Shown here: piece after piece, positions 8,466-16,977 of the stretch
How positions within the stretch are numbered: position 1 is the first letter of the stretch
Layout of the letters: each line of letters begins with the position of its first letter
Source of the DNA: Terriglobia bacterium
GTDB lineage: Bacteria > Pseudomonadota > Alphaproteobacteria > Acetobacterales > Acetobacteraceae
Direction of reading: 5' to 3'
DNA: 64,000 nucleotides
Assembly (NCBI GenBank): GCA_023511585.1
Contig: JAIMBF010000004.1
Coordinates: 1-64,000 of the forward strand
Notes under the pieces: generated by a model
What the model was told of the DNA's origin: nothing
Database searches by the model: none
Seen by the model: only the letters and a program-made list of their open reading frames with translations
Translations under genes and position numbers: made by a program

Positions 8466-8939
8466 TCAGCGGGCGCTCTCAAACGCCAAAATTGTTCGCG
8501 CCATTGCCGGGCTCATCGCCGGTTTTTCGACGGCCTTCGCCGCCGAGAGGCCGAGATCGGCTTCCAGCACGGGCAAGAGCGTGTTTGCCGCCTGCAAGCC
8601 CAAAGCGACATCCGGGGGAAGGTCAGGAACGGTGGCGGCGGTGGCGGCCAGATCGTTCACGGCAACGACAATTTGCTGAACAAGCGGCCGGCTTTGCCCG
8701 CCGGATTTGATTGCCGCCGCGGCTTGTTCCACCTCGGCAAGATAGGTCTCGATTTGCTTTGCCTCTGTTTGCGAGATTTTTCCGCTCTTTTCGATTTCGG
8801 AAACGACGCCGCTCAGCCCGTTCGCAAGCGCTTGCGTATCGACGGCAAGCTGTGAAAGGTTGGGTTGCCCCGTTTGGCATGCGGCTAGACCGAATGCCGT
8901 GCCGATAGCCGCAAGGGCGGCAAAGGATACGGAATGCAT
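8466..8939 (-). CDS. Small putative lipoprotein, function unknown
   Basis: A 157-residue exported protein of unknown function. The N-terminus is a signal peptide (SFAALAAIGTAFGLAAC) ending in a lipobox-like LAAC, so it is probably a lipoprotein. The mature part is helical and rich in Ala, Gln and Glu (ISQTEAKQIETYLAEVEQAAAAI), with coiled-coil character, then VPDLPPDVALGLQAANTLLPVLEADLG. The ATG at 8939 has a good ribosome-binding site (CAGGAG, 8 bp upstream). Together with the micro-ORF and papain-like gene downstream it may form a small envelope-related or prophage-derived cassette. Its upstream region contains two palindromes. Confidence 0.65.
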   Translation of the reverse strand: MHSVSFAALAAIGTAFGLAACQTGQPNLSQLAVDTQALANGLSGVVSEIEKSGKISQTEAKQIETYLAEVEQAAAAIKSGGQSRPLVQQIVVAVNDLAATAATVPDLPPDVALGLQAANTLLPVLEADLGLSAAKAVEKPAMSPAMARTILAFESAR

Positions 8940-9021
8940 GAATAATCTCCTGTGCGATCTTGAGGGAAGTTGATGAACCCCTTGATGAAAAAAGAATAAC
9001 GCCATTGTTATGTCACACTCG

Positions 9022-9046
9022 CTGGTGTTATTTATCATAACACCAG
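9022..9046. promoter_or_regulatory. 10-bp inverted repeat, candidate operator
   Basis: Perfect inverted repeat CTGGTGTTAT / ATAACACCAG separated by 5 bp (TTATC). It lies 83 bp upstream of the lipoprotein start in the divergent region before the DUF4337 gene. The AT-rich centre and the symmetric arms fit a dimeric repressor site better than a terminator, since no T-run follows. The binding protein is unknown. Confidence 0.5.
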
Positions 9047-9086
9047 TGCGGGCAAAAGGGGTTTGTTAGATATAGTGTCAACGGGT

Positions 9087-9102
9087 GTGTCGGATCCGAC
9101 AC
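9087..9102. promoter_or_regulatory. Perfect 16-bp palindrome, candidate operator
   Basis: GTGTCGGATCCGACAC reads identically on both strands. It lies 163 bp before the DUF4337 start and 41 bp from the inverted repeat at 9022-9046. Apart from the two palindromes I see no gene in the 325-bp divergent region 8940-9264, which appears to be a control region. Confidence 0.5.
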
Positions 9103-9264
9103 GGTCTGCCCGATCCGCCCGTGATTGCGGCGAAACTCCCCCGTCTTACGGGGCAGGCCGCTTGCGTGTTCGGAAATTGCAACCCGGAAGCCTGGTTGTT
9201 AGGGTGTCAGGAGCCGGCCGGCAGGAGGTGCGTCGCGCCGCATCGCAACGGGAGAGAACGGGAG

Positions 9265-9834
9265 ATGATCGCGTTTATGAGCCATGCGCCGGAGGCCTCT
9301 TCGGCGGCGGAAACGCAGGGAACCAACCGCATAAACCGGTTTGTCGCCATCATGACGGTGGCCATGGCTGCCGCCCTTGCCAGCTTTGAGCTTGGCTTGC
9401 GGAGCTCCACCACAACCTATCTCACCCGCCAGCTCGAGGTGACCGACGCTCAGGCGATTCTGCAGGATGTGCAGCTCAGCCGAAGCTTGCGAAGGGCCAC
9501 CGAGCGCATCCTCTCCTCGCTTCCCAACGCCGCAAGCCCCGCGGTGCAGGCGGCCATCGCCGCGGAACGCGCGGAGGAGGACGGGTTTCAGGATGGGGCA
9601 CAAAAAGACGGAATGCGCCGGATGCTGGACGAGATGGAAAAAGCCCGTCTGATCCGTGATCGGGCGGCCCATCGGGCGCATGGGCTGGAAGCAACCGTGG
9701 GTGGGCTGCAGCTGGCCATCGTGCTGGTTTCGGCCGCCACGCTAAGCCAAAGACGGTTGCTGGTTGTGGTCGGGACGGCGCTCGCGGCGATCTCCGCGCT
9801 TTACGGAGTCCTCATCTGGGCCGGCATCGCCTAA
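9265..9834 (+). CDS. DUF4337-like membrane protein
   Basis: A 189-residue predicted inner-membrane protein resembling DUF4337. A transmembrane helix at residues about 27-46 (VAIMTVAMAAALASFELG) precedes a charged helical region (residues about 50-140). Two hydrophobic segments follow near the C-terminus (GLQLAIVLVSAATLS and LLVVVGTALAAISALYGVLIWAG). The ATG at 9265 directly follows GGGAG; a second ATG at 9280 has a more normal spacing from the same GGGAG, so the true start may be five codons later. The molecular role of the family is not established. It marks the last intact gene before the relic mobile region. Confidence 0.65.
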   Translation: MIAFMSHAPEASSAAETQGTNRINRFVAIMTVAMAAALASFELGLRSSTTTYLTRQLEVTDAQAILQDVQLSRSLRRATERILSSLPNAASPAVQAAIAAERAEEDGFQDGAQKDGMRRMLDEMEKARLIRDRAAHRAHGLEATVGGLQLAIVLVSAATLSQRRLLVVVGTALAAISALYGVLIWAGIA

Positions 9835-9990
9835 CACGGCGCCGGCCGGGCCGGGTTGGCCACTTTTTTAGGACGTCCGAATTTTATCTTCCGCCCTCAC
9901 GCAGCCAAAGACACATCGAGATTCGTCAGAAGTCGTGCGTGAGAATTTCGATGCCGCGCCGGCAGATCCTGCTTCGCCGAGAAGGCACAC

Positions 9991-10269
9991 ATGAACCACA
10001 AAAAGCTGCGAGGGCCATTGCTGTGCGTTTCCGACAACGGCACTGCACTCACCGGCACGGCGATCCTGCGCCGGCGCCGGGAGAGCGGCATCGAACGGCA
10101 CGACATCGTCCCCGGCAAGCCGACGCAGAACGCCTGCATCGAAAGCTTCAATGGGCGACTGCGCGATAAATTGCCGAACGAAACCCTGTTCGTCTCGCCG
10201 GCGCATGCACGCGTCGTGCTCGCGGCATGGATGATCGACTGCAACACTATCAGACCGCACCGCGGCTGA
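9991..10269 (+). pseudogene. IS3-family transposase (OrfB integrase core) fragment
   Basis: A 92-residue remnant of the DDE integrase core of an IS3-type OrfB. The second catalytic aspartate is in [10 protein letters not shown] and the catalytic glutamate in [14 protein letters not shown], preceded by the family-typical IVPGKPTQN; it ends with CNTIRPHRG. The first catalytic Asp, the helix-turn-helix OrfA and the N-terminal half of OrfB are absent, so it cannot be functional. No intact terminal inverted repeats were recognised. It is the left part of a decayed accessory region. Confidence 0.75.
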
Positions 10270-10334
10270 CTAAGTTGTGGCTGCTCGGACAAGCCCTAAT
10301 GTCGATCCGGAGCTCCCGTAGGGAACCACTAGGT

Positions 10335-10571
10335 CGTACGCGCGCGGTGCCGTTCCGGATGCCTGCGCCCGGCGAGGCGATTCGCGGCACCTACCGCGAG
10401 GCGATCCAGCTCGCCTCCGGCCGCTACGCCCTGGTCGAGAACGCCCAGGAATTCACCCTGGTCCCCTGGCGACCGGTGATCGAGCGCAGCGTTGGCCGCG
10501 AGGTCGTCGGGCTCGTCGCCAAAGGCGGGATTTCGTGGCAGATGGGCCGGGATCGCGGGATCGGCATCTGA
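10335..10571 (+). pseudogene. C-terminal remnant of a DUF3363-type relaxase
   Basis: The reading frame encodes a conserved C-terminal tail known from DUF3363-containing (VirD2-like) relaxases of conjugative elements: a REAIQLASGRYALVE segment, FTLVPWRPVIERSVGREV, and the terminal GISWQMGRDRGIGI before the stop at 10571. Only about 75 residues of homology are visible, and the catalytic N-terminal relaxase domain is absent. This is evidence of a former plasmid or integrative conjugative element. The family call rests on memory of the conserved tail; a profile search would confirm it. Confidence 0.55.
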
Positions 10572-10891
10572 TGCCCAGCCGAGGCGCAGAGCTTCCAGGT
10601 CGGGTCGGACGACTCCGGTGGTGAAAATCTGACGCTCCGTACCGGGTTTGGACTAACGCAACGGGTGGGAAGCGGACGAAACGGGATTGTGTTTATCCCG
10701 GAGCACTTGCGCAGAAATCAAGAATTTCGTGCCAACCCCATTCCGCTGAAAGCAGAGAGCATTTCTGGTGCAGATCTCGGGTTCAGATCGTTTCCAATTC
10801 TTCAACGGTCCACGGGCAAGCGTGCGGCGCGGCTCAATTGTCGCGGAGTGTCGGAGCGCTAGGGCCATGCGACATTGGCCCTGCTGCCCCG
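10572..10891. other. Non-coding or decayed stretch inside the relic element
   Basis: About 320 bp between the relaxase remnant and the WYL regulator stop. Short ORFs on both strands show no recognisable similarity or ribosome-binding sites. It is likely leftover mobile-element DNA. Confidence 0.5.
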
Positions 10892-11605
10892 TCATCGTGT
10901 GGTGAGGACGCCGTCGGGCGTGACATCGCTTGAGAAGCGTCTCAACCAATCCGCGGTCAGCACACGACCGGGCACTGGAAATCCTTCATCCAGCACAGCA
11001 AGGGATTGGACGCGGTCGGCACGAAAATGGCGAAAATCGTCCCGTAGCTCGCACCAAGCGCTCACCAGGGTCGCCCCGACATAATAGGCCAAGGCGAAAG
11101 GCCAGATCGTGCGTGACGTGCGCCGCCCTTGTTCGTCACTATAGTCGATGCGTAGCTTGCGTTCCGCGCGGATCGCGGCGCGGATCACTGACAGACCACC
11201 TGCCGCCGGCGCGCCATGCGCCGAGACGAAGGCGATCGGCGAGGCGAAATGGTCGCGCAACATGTCCGGAAGCACGACTTCTACCTTGGAGAGAACGCGC
11301 GCCGCCGCCGCCTGTAGCCCGACATCGCCAGTGCGGCGCAGTAGCCGGACACCCACCAGGATCGCCTCGATTTCCTCGCTCGTGAACATGAGAGGCGGCA
11401 ATTCGAAACCGCGCCGCAACATATAGCCAAGGCCAGGCGCGCCCTCGATCGGAACCCGGCGCGCCTGCAAGGTTGCGACATCGCGGTAGATGGTGCGCGG
11501 GGTCACCTCCAGCTTCGTCGCCAGGACGGCCGCCGTGACCGGGCGGCTTGCCGTACGCAGAAGCTGAATGATGTCGAACAAGCGATCGGCCCGTCGGAGC
11601 GGCAT
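10892..11605 (-). CDS. YafY-type HTH/WYL-domain transcriptional regulator
   Basis: A 237-residue regulator. The N-terminal HTH_11 domain (MPLRRADRLFDIIQLLRTA, then LEVTPRTIYRDVATLQ) is followed by a WYL ligand-sensing domain, seen as IRAERKLRIDYSDEQGRRTSRTI, PFALAYYVGATLVSAWCELRDDFRHFRADRV. The ATG at 11605 follows GGGAGGGAGG; the longer frame is not supported. It is divergent from an MFS exporter, and an inverted repeat sits between them. This is a common arrangement in which the regulator controls the exporter and itself. The pair is flanked by mobile-element remnants, suggesting horizontally acquired cargo. Confidence 0.85.
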   Translation of the reverse strand: MPLRRADRLFDIIQLLRTASRPVTAAVLATKLEVTPRTIYRDVATLQARRVPIEGAPGLGYMLRRGFELPPLMFTSEEIEAILVGVRLLRRTGDVGLQAAAARVLSKVEVVLPDMLRDHFASPIAFVSAHGAPAAGGLSVIRAAIRAERKLRIDYSDEQGRRTSRTIWPFALAYYVGATLVSAWCELRDDFRHFRADRVQSLAVLDEGFPVPGRVLTADWLRRFSSDVTPDGVLTTR

Positions 11606-11635
11606 CGGCGCCTCCCTCCCAACGATCCTACACTC

Positions 11636-11653
11636 CTGACAAATAGCTGTCAG
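11636..11653. promoter_or_regulatory. Inverted repeat CTGACA-N6-TGTCAG, candidate WYL-regulator operator
   Basis: Perfect 6-bp arms with a 6-bp spacer, located between the divergent WYL regulator (start 11605) and MFS exporter (start about 11698). Position and symmetry suggest that the dimeric regulator binds here; this is inference. Confidence 0.5.
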
Positions 11654-11697
11654 CAGCCCTCCGCTAGCCTGCCTTCGAAACAAGGGAGATGGATGTG

Positions 11698-13077
11698 ATG
11701 AATCGCTATGGTGAGGGTGCTCTCGGCCATCCAGGCTGCAGGCGGCGCGTGGCTACCCGGCTTCTCGTGCTTGTTGGCGTGTGTCTTGCCGTGTTGATCG
11801 CGCAGATCGATACCTCGGTCGTCAATCTCGCGACCCATGCCATTGGAGACTCATTCCGGGCCGGTGTTGCGCCGTTGCAATGGGTGCTCGATGCCTACAA
11901 CCTCGTCTATGCCGTGCTGTTGCTTAGTGGTGGCCTGGTCGCCGATCTTTACGGACGGCGCCGGGCCTTCGCGGCCGGCACGATCGTCATGGCGGCGGGA
12001 TCCCTGATCTGCGCCTTCGCGCCCGGTGTCGGCGTTTTGATCGGTGGCCGTGCCATCACGGGTATCGCCGCGGCCCTGCTGCTGCCGTCCTCGCTTGCGA
12101 TCATTCGAGTGGTCTGGCCGGAGCCGGCGGCGCGCGGGCGCGTGCTGGGCGTCTGGGCAAGCTGCAACGGGCTCGCCTTCGCGATAGGCCCCACGCTCGG
12201 CGGCATCCTGATCGAACATTTCGGATGGCGGAGCGTATTCTTGCTCGCGGTTCCGCTGGCGTCTGCCGCCTTCGTGCTGGCGGAGATGGCGGTGCCGGAG
12301 TCCGCCGAGCCGAACGGCCGGCATTTCGACCTGCCGGGCCAGGTCTTCGGCGCGCTCACGCTCGGGGGCGTCGCGCTCGCCGCGATCGCGGTTCATGACG
12401 GAGGATGGCTTTGGGCGGTGGCCCTCGGTGTCGCCGCCATCGCCCTGCCGCTTTTCCTCTGTATCGAGCGCCGACGCGGACAAGCGGCCCTGGTTCCTCT
12501 CGACATGTTTCGGATCCCGGCGTTCAGCGGCGGCGTCATCACCACCACGGCCATGACGTTCGGCATCTACGGCATGATTTTTCTGACCCCGCTGCTCTGG
12601 CAATCCGAAGATCATTTGACGCCGCGCGACGCCGGCGTCGCGCTGCTCTCGGTCTCTCTCGCGTTCTTTCTCGTCTCCACACAATCCGGCCGGCTGGCGG
12701 AACGCATTGGGGCGAGGCTGATGATCGCCATCGGCACCGGACTGATCGGCTGCGGATCGCTCGTGCTTGCGATAACCGATGCTGGCATGCCGATGGTGCT
12801 GGCCCAGATAGGACTGACGATGGCTGGCGTCGGGATGGGTCTCAATACTGGTCCACTTTATGGAATCGCGGTTGGCAGCGTCGGTCCAGAGCGGGCGGGC
12901 ACGGCGTCGGCACTGATCAACGTCGCCCGGATGGTCGGAGCAACCTTGGGTGTCGCTCTGTTGGGCAGCGTGTTCGCGCTGCTCCACGGCGGCCCCGTGG
13001 GTTTTCGCGCGGCGATGCTGGTCGCGGGCGCTGTGCAGCTTGGCGGCGCGCTCGTGGCATTCGCGACGGTGAAATGA
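11698..13077 (+). CDS. DHA2-like MFS drug/metabolite exporter
   Basis: A major facilitator of about 460 residues, probably with 14 membrane helices (DHA2/EmrB-QacA group), expected to export drugs or organic solutes by proton antiport. It has the helix-1 motif D1-like AVLIAQIDTSVVNLA, motif A GGLVADLYGRRRAFAAG after helix 2, and motif C in helix 5 (GLAFAIGPTLGGILIEHFGWR). A frame-consistent ATG at 11689 touches the GGGAG ribosome-binding site, so the ATG at 11698 with 9-bp spacing is preferred. It pairs with the divergent WYL regulator. Its stop is followed directly by a serine-recombinase remnant. Confidence 0.85.
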   Translation: MNRYGEGALGHPGCRRRVATRLLVLVGVCLAVLIAQIDTSVVNLATHAIGDSFRAGVAPLQWVLDAYNLVYAVLLLSGGLVADLYGRRRAFAAGTIVMAAGSLICAFAPGVGVLIGGRAITGIAAALLLPSSLAIIRVVWPEPAARGRVLGVWASCNGLAFAIGPTLGGILIEHFGWRSVFLLAVPLASAAFVLAEMAVPESAEPNGRHFDLPGQVFGALTLGGVALAAIAVHDGGWLWAVALGVAAIALPLFLCIERRRGQAALVPLDMFRIPAFSGGVITTTAMTFGIYGMIFLTPLLWQSEDHLTPRDAGVALLSVSLAFFLVSTQSGRLAERIGARLMIAIGTGLIGCGSLVLAITDAGMPMVLAQIGLTMAGVGMGLNTGPLYGIAVGSVGPERAGTASALINVARMVGATLGVALLGSVFALLHGGPVGFRAAMLVAGAVQLGGALVAFATVK

Positions 13078-13109
13078 TCGCGCGGAGATGGGTCAGGACT
13101 CGCGATCCC

Positions 13110-13490
13110 GTTCGGAGCCTGGTACGCGAAGGTTTCCATGCCGACGCGCGGCTGCTGCGGCGTGGCCTGCTCGATAACGGCTATGCCGAGCTGACCACCA
13201 CCCGGGACCAGGCCCGCGCCGATGCCGAGCGTGCGGAAACCGCCGCCGAGCGGCTCGGCGCGACCGTCACACCGTCCATGCTGACAGCCTTCGCTGCCGA
13301 GGCTCGCAGGCGGATGCGGACCGAGGCCGGTGGATACCGGCGGGATCACCTTCGGGCACTGGCCCAGCGGGTCGAGGTCGGCCAGCGCGAGGTCCGCATC
13401 ATCGGCTCGAAGACCGAGCTGCTGCGCACCCTCACCGCCTCCGCAGGCGGGAAATCGGCGGCGTTCGGCGTTCGCAGTTTTATACCGAAA
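13110..13490 (+). pseudogene. C-terminal remnant of a large serine recombinase
   Basis: In-frame remnant of a serine site-specific recombinase C-terminus. It shows the coiled-coil tail (TTTRDQARADAERAETAAER), then RRDHLRALAQRVEVGQREV and RIIGSKTELLRTL, which is the typical end of resolvase-type integrases in alphaproteobacteria. The catalytic resolvase domain is missing. The frame runs directly into the tRNA-Glu 3' end (FIPKW then the CCA complement at 13491), as expected where an integrated element adjoins its tRNA attachment site. It is not expected to be functional. Confidence 0.6.
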
Positions 13491-13566
13491 TGGCGTCCCG
13501 TAGGGGATTCGAACCCCTGTTGCCGCCGTGAGAGGGCGGTGTCCTGGGCCTCTAGACGAACGGGAC
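13491..13566 (-). tRNA. tRNA-Glu (CTC)
   Basis: A 76-nt cloverleaf on the minus strand with encoded CCA. The acceptor stem GTCCCGT pairs with ACGGGAC, the anticodon loop is CTCTCAC (anticodon CTC) and the T-loop is GGTTCGAATCC. Its 3' end abuts the recombinase remnant, marking a likely integration site. Confidence 0.95.
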
Positions 13567-13636
13567 CTGCCTTCCTCCGATTAGCCAAGAACCGCGCCGC
13601 CCGCAAGACTGGCCGAAGCCGTCCCGCAAGCCGCCC

Positions 13637-14557
13637 TCAACGGGCACGCGGATGGGCATTCCGCCAGACCGCCAGCAAGCGCTCGCTGTCCACCGCCGTG
13701 TAACGCTGTGTGGTGGAAAGGCTGGCATGCCCCAGCAACTCCTGAATGGCGCGCAAATCCGCCCCGCGCGCCAGAAGATGCGTGGCAAAGGAATGCCGCA
13801 ACGCATGCGGGGTGGCATGCTCCGGCAAGCCTACGAGACGCCGAAAATTCCGCACCGCCCGCTGCGCCACGCCGGCCGCCAAGCGCCCGCCGCGCGCTCC
13901 CACAAAGAGCGGTGCATCGGGCTCAGGAGACGGATGCACCGCAAGCCAGGCCGCAAGCGCCGCCTGAACGGCCGGCAGGACCGGAACGATGCGCTCCTTC
14001 CCCCCCTTGCCGCGCACGATGAGGGTGCCGTCGGCAGCAAGCGTCTTCGCCTCGCGAACTGAAATGCCCAATGCTTCCGAAATGCGCAGCCCACACCCGT
14101 AAAGCAGCGTGAACAAAGCTTGATCGCGCGCGGCAAGCCAGGGGCTCTCGGCCAATGCGCCGATCTCACCGCCGATCCGGCGTGCCGCTTCTTCCGGCAA
14201 CGCCCGCGGTAGCGGCCGCTTTGCCCGAGGCGTTGCCAGCAACGAAAGGGCCGGATTTTGCACCCCGCGCCGAAGACGCACATAGCGAAAGAAGTTCTTC
14301 ACCGCAGCAAGCTCGCGCCCGCGCGTTGCCGCCCCTGCGCCCTCTCCCGCGCGCGCGGCAAGCCAAGCGCGAAAATCGGAAAGCGAAATCGCGGCAAGAT
14401 CGGCAAGCGTCGGTTCCTGGCCGAGATGCAGACTGAGAAACCCGAGAAACCCCGCAACCGAGCGGCTATATGTGGCAACCGTCAGCACCCCGGCACGCCG
14501 CTCATCGGCAAGCCAGACCAGCCATTCCCGGCGTGCGGCTTCGGCCGGCATTTTCAT
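13637..14557 (-). CDS. xerC: Tyrosine recombinase XerC
   Basis: A 306-residue tyrosine recombinase that, with XerD, resolves chromosome dimers at dif during division. The N-terminal SAM-like core-binding domain (VATYSRSVAGFLGFL) precedes the catalytic domain. Catalytic residues are visible: Arg in LLYGCGLRISEAL, Lys in VRGKGGKERIVP, the box II HALRHSFATHLL, His in LLGHASLSTTQRYT and the nucleophilic Tyr in that same segment. The ATG at 14557 follows an AAGGTG ribosome-binding site; the longer frame is not supported. It is divergent from priA. Length and the absence of other element genes on this side argue for a housekeeping XerC rather than a phage integrase. Confidence 0.88.
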   Translation of the reverse strand: MKMPAEAARREWLVWLADERRAGVLTVATYSRSVAGFLGFLSLHLGQEPTLADLAAISLSDFRAWLAARAGEGAGAATRGRELAAVKNFFRYVRLRRGVQNPALSLLATPRAKRPLPRALPEEAARRIGGEIGALAESPWLAARDQALFTLLYGCGLRISEALGISVREAKTLAADGTLIVRGKGGKERIVPVLPAVQAALAAWLAVHPSPEPDAPLFVGARGGRLAAGVAQRAVRNFRRLVGLPEHATPHALRHSFATHLLARGADLRAIQELLGHASLSTTQRYTAVDSERLLAVWRNAHPRAR

Positions 14558-14695
14558 TTCACCTTGCTCTCCCGCTTCGGGTAGGCAAGGAGAAGATCGC
14601 TTCGTTCTTTTCGCCCCTCGCGGATGGTCGCTCATGTCTTCTCTGCCCGAGCTTTCGATGCATTTCACCGTTATGCTAGGGAATCGGGGAGCGGG

Positions 14696-16885
14696 ATGAA
14701 AAGCCGTAGGCGGAAAAACATCCCGCGTGTGTCTGTTTTGCTTCCCTATCCGTTTTCCGGCCCGCTGGACTATGCGGTCCCCGACGGGCTTTCCCTAAAG
14801 CCCGGGGATATCGTGCAGGTGCCGCTCTCAAACCGGCGGGTGATAGGGGTCGTGTGGGACGCGCCACCGTTAAACGCCATCCCCGAAGCGCGGCTAAAGC
14901 CGATCGGCAGAATTCTCGAGGTACCGCCGCTGCCCGCTTCCATGCGTCGCTTTGTCGACTGGGTGGCCGCCTATACGCTGGCTGCACCCGGCGAAGTGCT
15001 CGCCATGAGCCTCAAGGCCAACGCGCTGCGGGCAGAGCCGCCGCATTACGGGTGGCAGCCGGCGGAAACCCCGCCGGCCTCTGCCCGGCTCACCCCGGCA
15101 CGGGAGCGCGTGCTCGCCGCGCTTGCGGCACGCGCGCCGCTGACCACCGCCGAGCTCGCCCAAGCGGCCGATGTGAGCCGAAGCGTGCTCGAGGCCATGG
15201 CAGAGGCAGGGCTGCTCGTCTCCGTCAAGCTCTCCCGCGCACCGGCCTATGCTTTGCCCGACCCGAACCACGCGCGGGCCGACTTGTCATCGGAACAGCG
15301 GGACGCCGCGCAGGCGCTTCGGCAAGCCGTGGCAGCGCGGAAGTTTTCCGTCACCCTTTTGGAAGGCGTGCCCGGTTCCGGCAAAACCGAAGTTTATTTC
15401 GAGGCCATCGCCGAATGCATAAGGCTTGGACGGCAGGCGCTGGTGCTCTTGCCCGAAATTGCGCTTTCCGCCCAGTGGCTCGAGCGCTTCGTTGCCCGTT
15501 TCGGCACGGAGCCCGCCGTTTGGCACTCCGAACTCGGGGCCGCCGCGCGGAGGCGCGCGTGGCGGGCAACGGCGGAGGGCACGGCGCGGGTGGTGGTGGG
15601 GGCGCGCTCGGCGCTTTTTCTGCCGTTTCCCGAGCTCGGGCTTGTGGTTGTGGATGAAGAGCACGAGGCCGCTTTCAAACAGGAAGACGGTGTAATTTAC
15701 CATGCCCGCGATATGGCCATTGTTCGGGCCCGTTTTGCCGAGGCTCCGGCAGTGTTGGTCTCGGCAACGCCGAGCTTGGAGAGCGTGACCAACGTGCAGG
15801 CGGGCCGCTATCGCCATTTGGCGTTAAAAGAGCGCCATGCCGGCGCGCGCTTGCCGCAAGTGGCCGCCATCGATCTTCGGGCCGAGCCGCCGCAACGGAG
15901 GCGGTTTCTCTCTCCCAAGCTCATCGCCGCCGTTAGGGAGACGCTTGCCAAGGGGGAGCAGGCCATGCTCTTCCTCAACCGCCGCGGCTATGCGCCGCTG
16001 ACGCTCTGCCGGGCTTGCGGATATCGGTTTGCCTGCCCGAATTGCACGGCATGGCTGGTGGAGCACCGCATGCGGCGCGAGCTTCTCTGCCACCATTGCG
16101 GCCACACCCAGCCGATGCCGCAAGCCTGCCCGAACTGCGGGGCAGAGCACAGCCTGGTTCCCATCGGCCCGGGCGTGGAGCGGATTACCGAGGAAGCCGC
16201 CGAGCATTTCCCCGAGGCCAAGCAATTGGTGATGGCCTCCGACACCATCCCCGGGCCCACCGCGGCGGCCGAGGCGGCGCGCGCGGTGATTGAGGGAAAA
16301 GTCAATCTCATTATCGGCACGCAAATCGTCGCCAAGGGCTGGCATTTTCCCTTATTGACGCTGGTCGGCGTTGTTGATGCCGATCTTGGCCTTTCGGGCG
16401 GGGATCTCCGGGCAGCCGAGCGCACCGTGCAACTTCTTTACCAGGTCGCGGGGCGCGCCGGCCGCGCGCAAGCGCCGGGGCGCGTATTCCTGCAGACTTA
16501 TGCGCCCGAACACCCGGTGATGCAGGCTTTGGTGGCCGGAGATCTCGGTCAATTTCTGGAATGTGAGGCGGCGGCCCGAAAGCCCGGCCATTGGCCGCCC
16601 TTCGGGCGGCTTGCCGCTCTTATTGTGAGTGCGAAAACGGCAACCGAGGCTGATGCGGCGGCGGCGGCGCTCGGGCAGGCAGCGCCGAGGATGGCCGGCG
16701 TTACGGTGCTTGGCCCGGCTCCCGCCCCGCTTGCGGTGTTACGCGGATGGCATCGGCGGCGGCTGCTCTTGAAAACCCCACGCGAAATGATGGTGCAGCC
16801 GTTGCTCCGGCGCTGGCTTTCCGCGGTTGCCGTTCCGCGCGGTGTGCGCATCGCGATCGATGTGGATCCGATTTCGTTTCTCTAA
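14696..16885 (+). CDS. priA: Primosomal protein N' (replication restart helicase PriA)
   Basis: A 729-residue superfamily 2 helicase that reloads the replisome at stalled forks. The N-terminal 3'-DNA-binding domain ([18 protein letters not shown]) is followed by the helicase core: Walker [15 protein letters not shown], the DEEH box ([14 protein letters not shown]), and SATPSLES. The paired zinc-binding cysteine clusters are [13 protein letters not shown] and [17 protein letters not shown]. The C-terminal part contains [14 protein letters not shown] and QVAGRAGR. The ATG at 14696 follows a GGGGAGCGGG purine stretch. The gene is divergent from xerC and complete. Confidence 0.95.
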   Translation: MKSRRRKNIPRVSVLLPYPFSGPLDYAVPDGLSLKPGDIVQVPLSNRRVIGVVWDAPPLNAIPEARLKPIGRILEVPPLPASMRRFVDWVAAYTLAAPGEVLAMSLKANALRAEPPHYGWQPAETPPASARLTPARERVLAALAARAPLTTAELAQAADVSRSVLEAMAEAGLLVSVKLSRAPAYALPDPNHARADLSSEQRDAAQALRQAVAARKFSVTLLEGVPGSGKTEVYFEAIAECIRLGRQALVLLPEIALSAQWLERFVARFGTEPAVWHSELGAAARRRAWRATAEGTARVVVGARSALFLPFPELGLVVVDEEHEAAFKQEDGVIYHARDMAIVRARFAEAPAVLVSATPSLESVTNVQAGRYRHLALKERHAGARLPQVAAIDLRAEPPQRRRFLSPKLIAAVRETLAKGEQAMLFLNRRGYAPLTLCRACGYRFACPNCTAWLVEHRMRRELLCHHCGHTQPMPQACPNCGAEHSLVPIGPGVERITEEAAEHFPEAKQLVMASDTIPGPTAAAEAARAVIEGKVNLIIGTQIVAKGWHFPLLTLVGVVDADLGLSGGDLRAAERTVQLLYQVAGRAGRAQAPGRVFLQTYAPEHPVMQALVAGDLGQFLECEAAARKPGHWPPFGRLAALIVSAKTATEADAAAAALGQAAPRMAGVTVLGPAPAPLAVLRGWHRRRLLLKTPREMMVQPLLRRWLSAVAVPRGVRIAIDVDPISFL

Positions 16886-16934
16886 CGAGGGCAAACTGCT
16901 AAGGTGCGCAGTGCGGCTTTCTCGGGTCCCTCCA

Positions 16935-16946
16935 ATATTCGAATAT
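16935..16946. promoter_or_regulatory. Perfect 12-bp palindrome upstream of the cytochrome c gene
   Basis: ATATTCGAATAT lies 32 bp before the cytochrome c start. It could be a regulator site; no known consensus is assigned with confidence. Confidence 0.35.
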
Positions 16947-16977
16947 CGCTGAGCGCGTTCTTGATCGGGAGTATGAA

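Noticed and set aside
9841-9870. GC-rich run followed by a T-run as a terminator after the DUF4337 gene
   Set aside because: No stem longer than about four clean base pairs could be drawn next to the T-run.
10653-10949. 98-residue minus ORF in the relic element
   Set aside because: No ribosome-binding site or recognisable motif, and it overlaps the 3' end of the WYL regulator in another frame.
11851-12987. 378-residue minus-strand ORF opposite the MFS exporter
   Set aside because: The composition is repetitive Arg/Asp/Gly-rich and the plus strand encodes a clear MFS protein.
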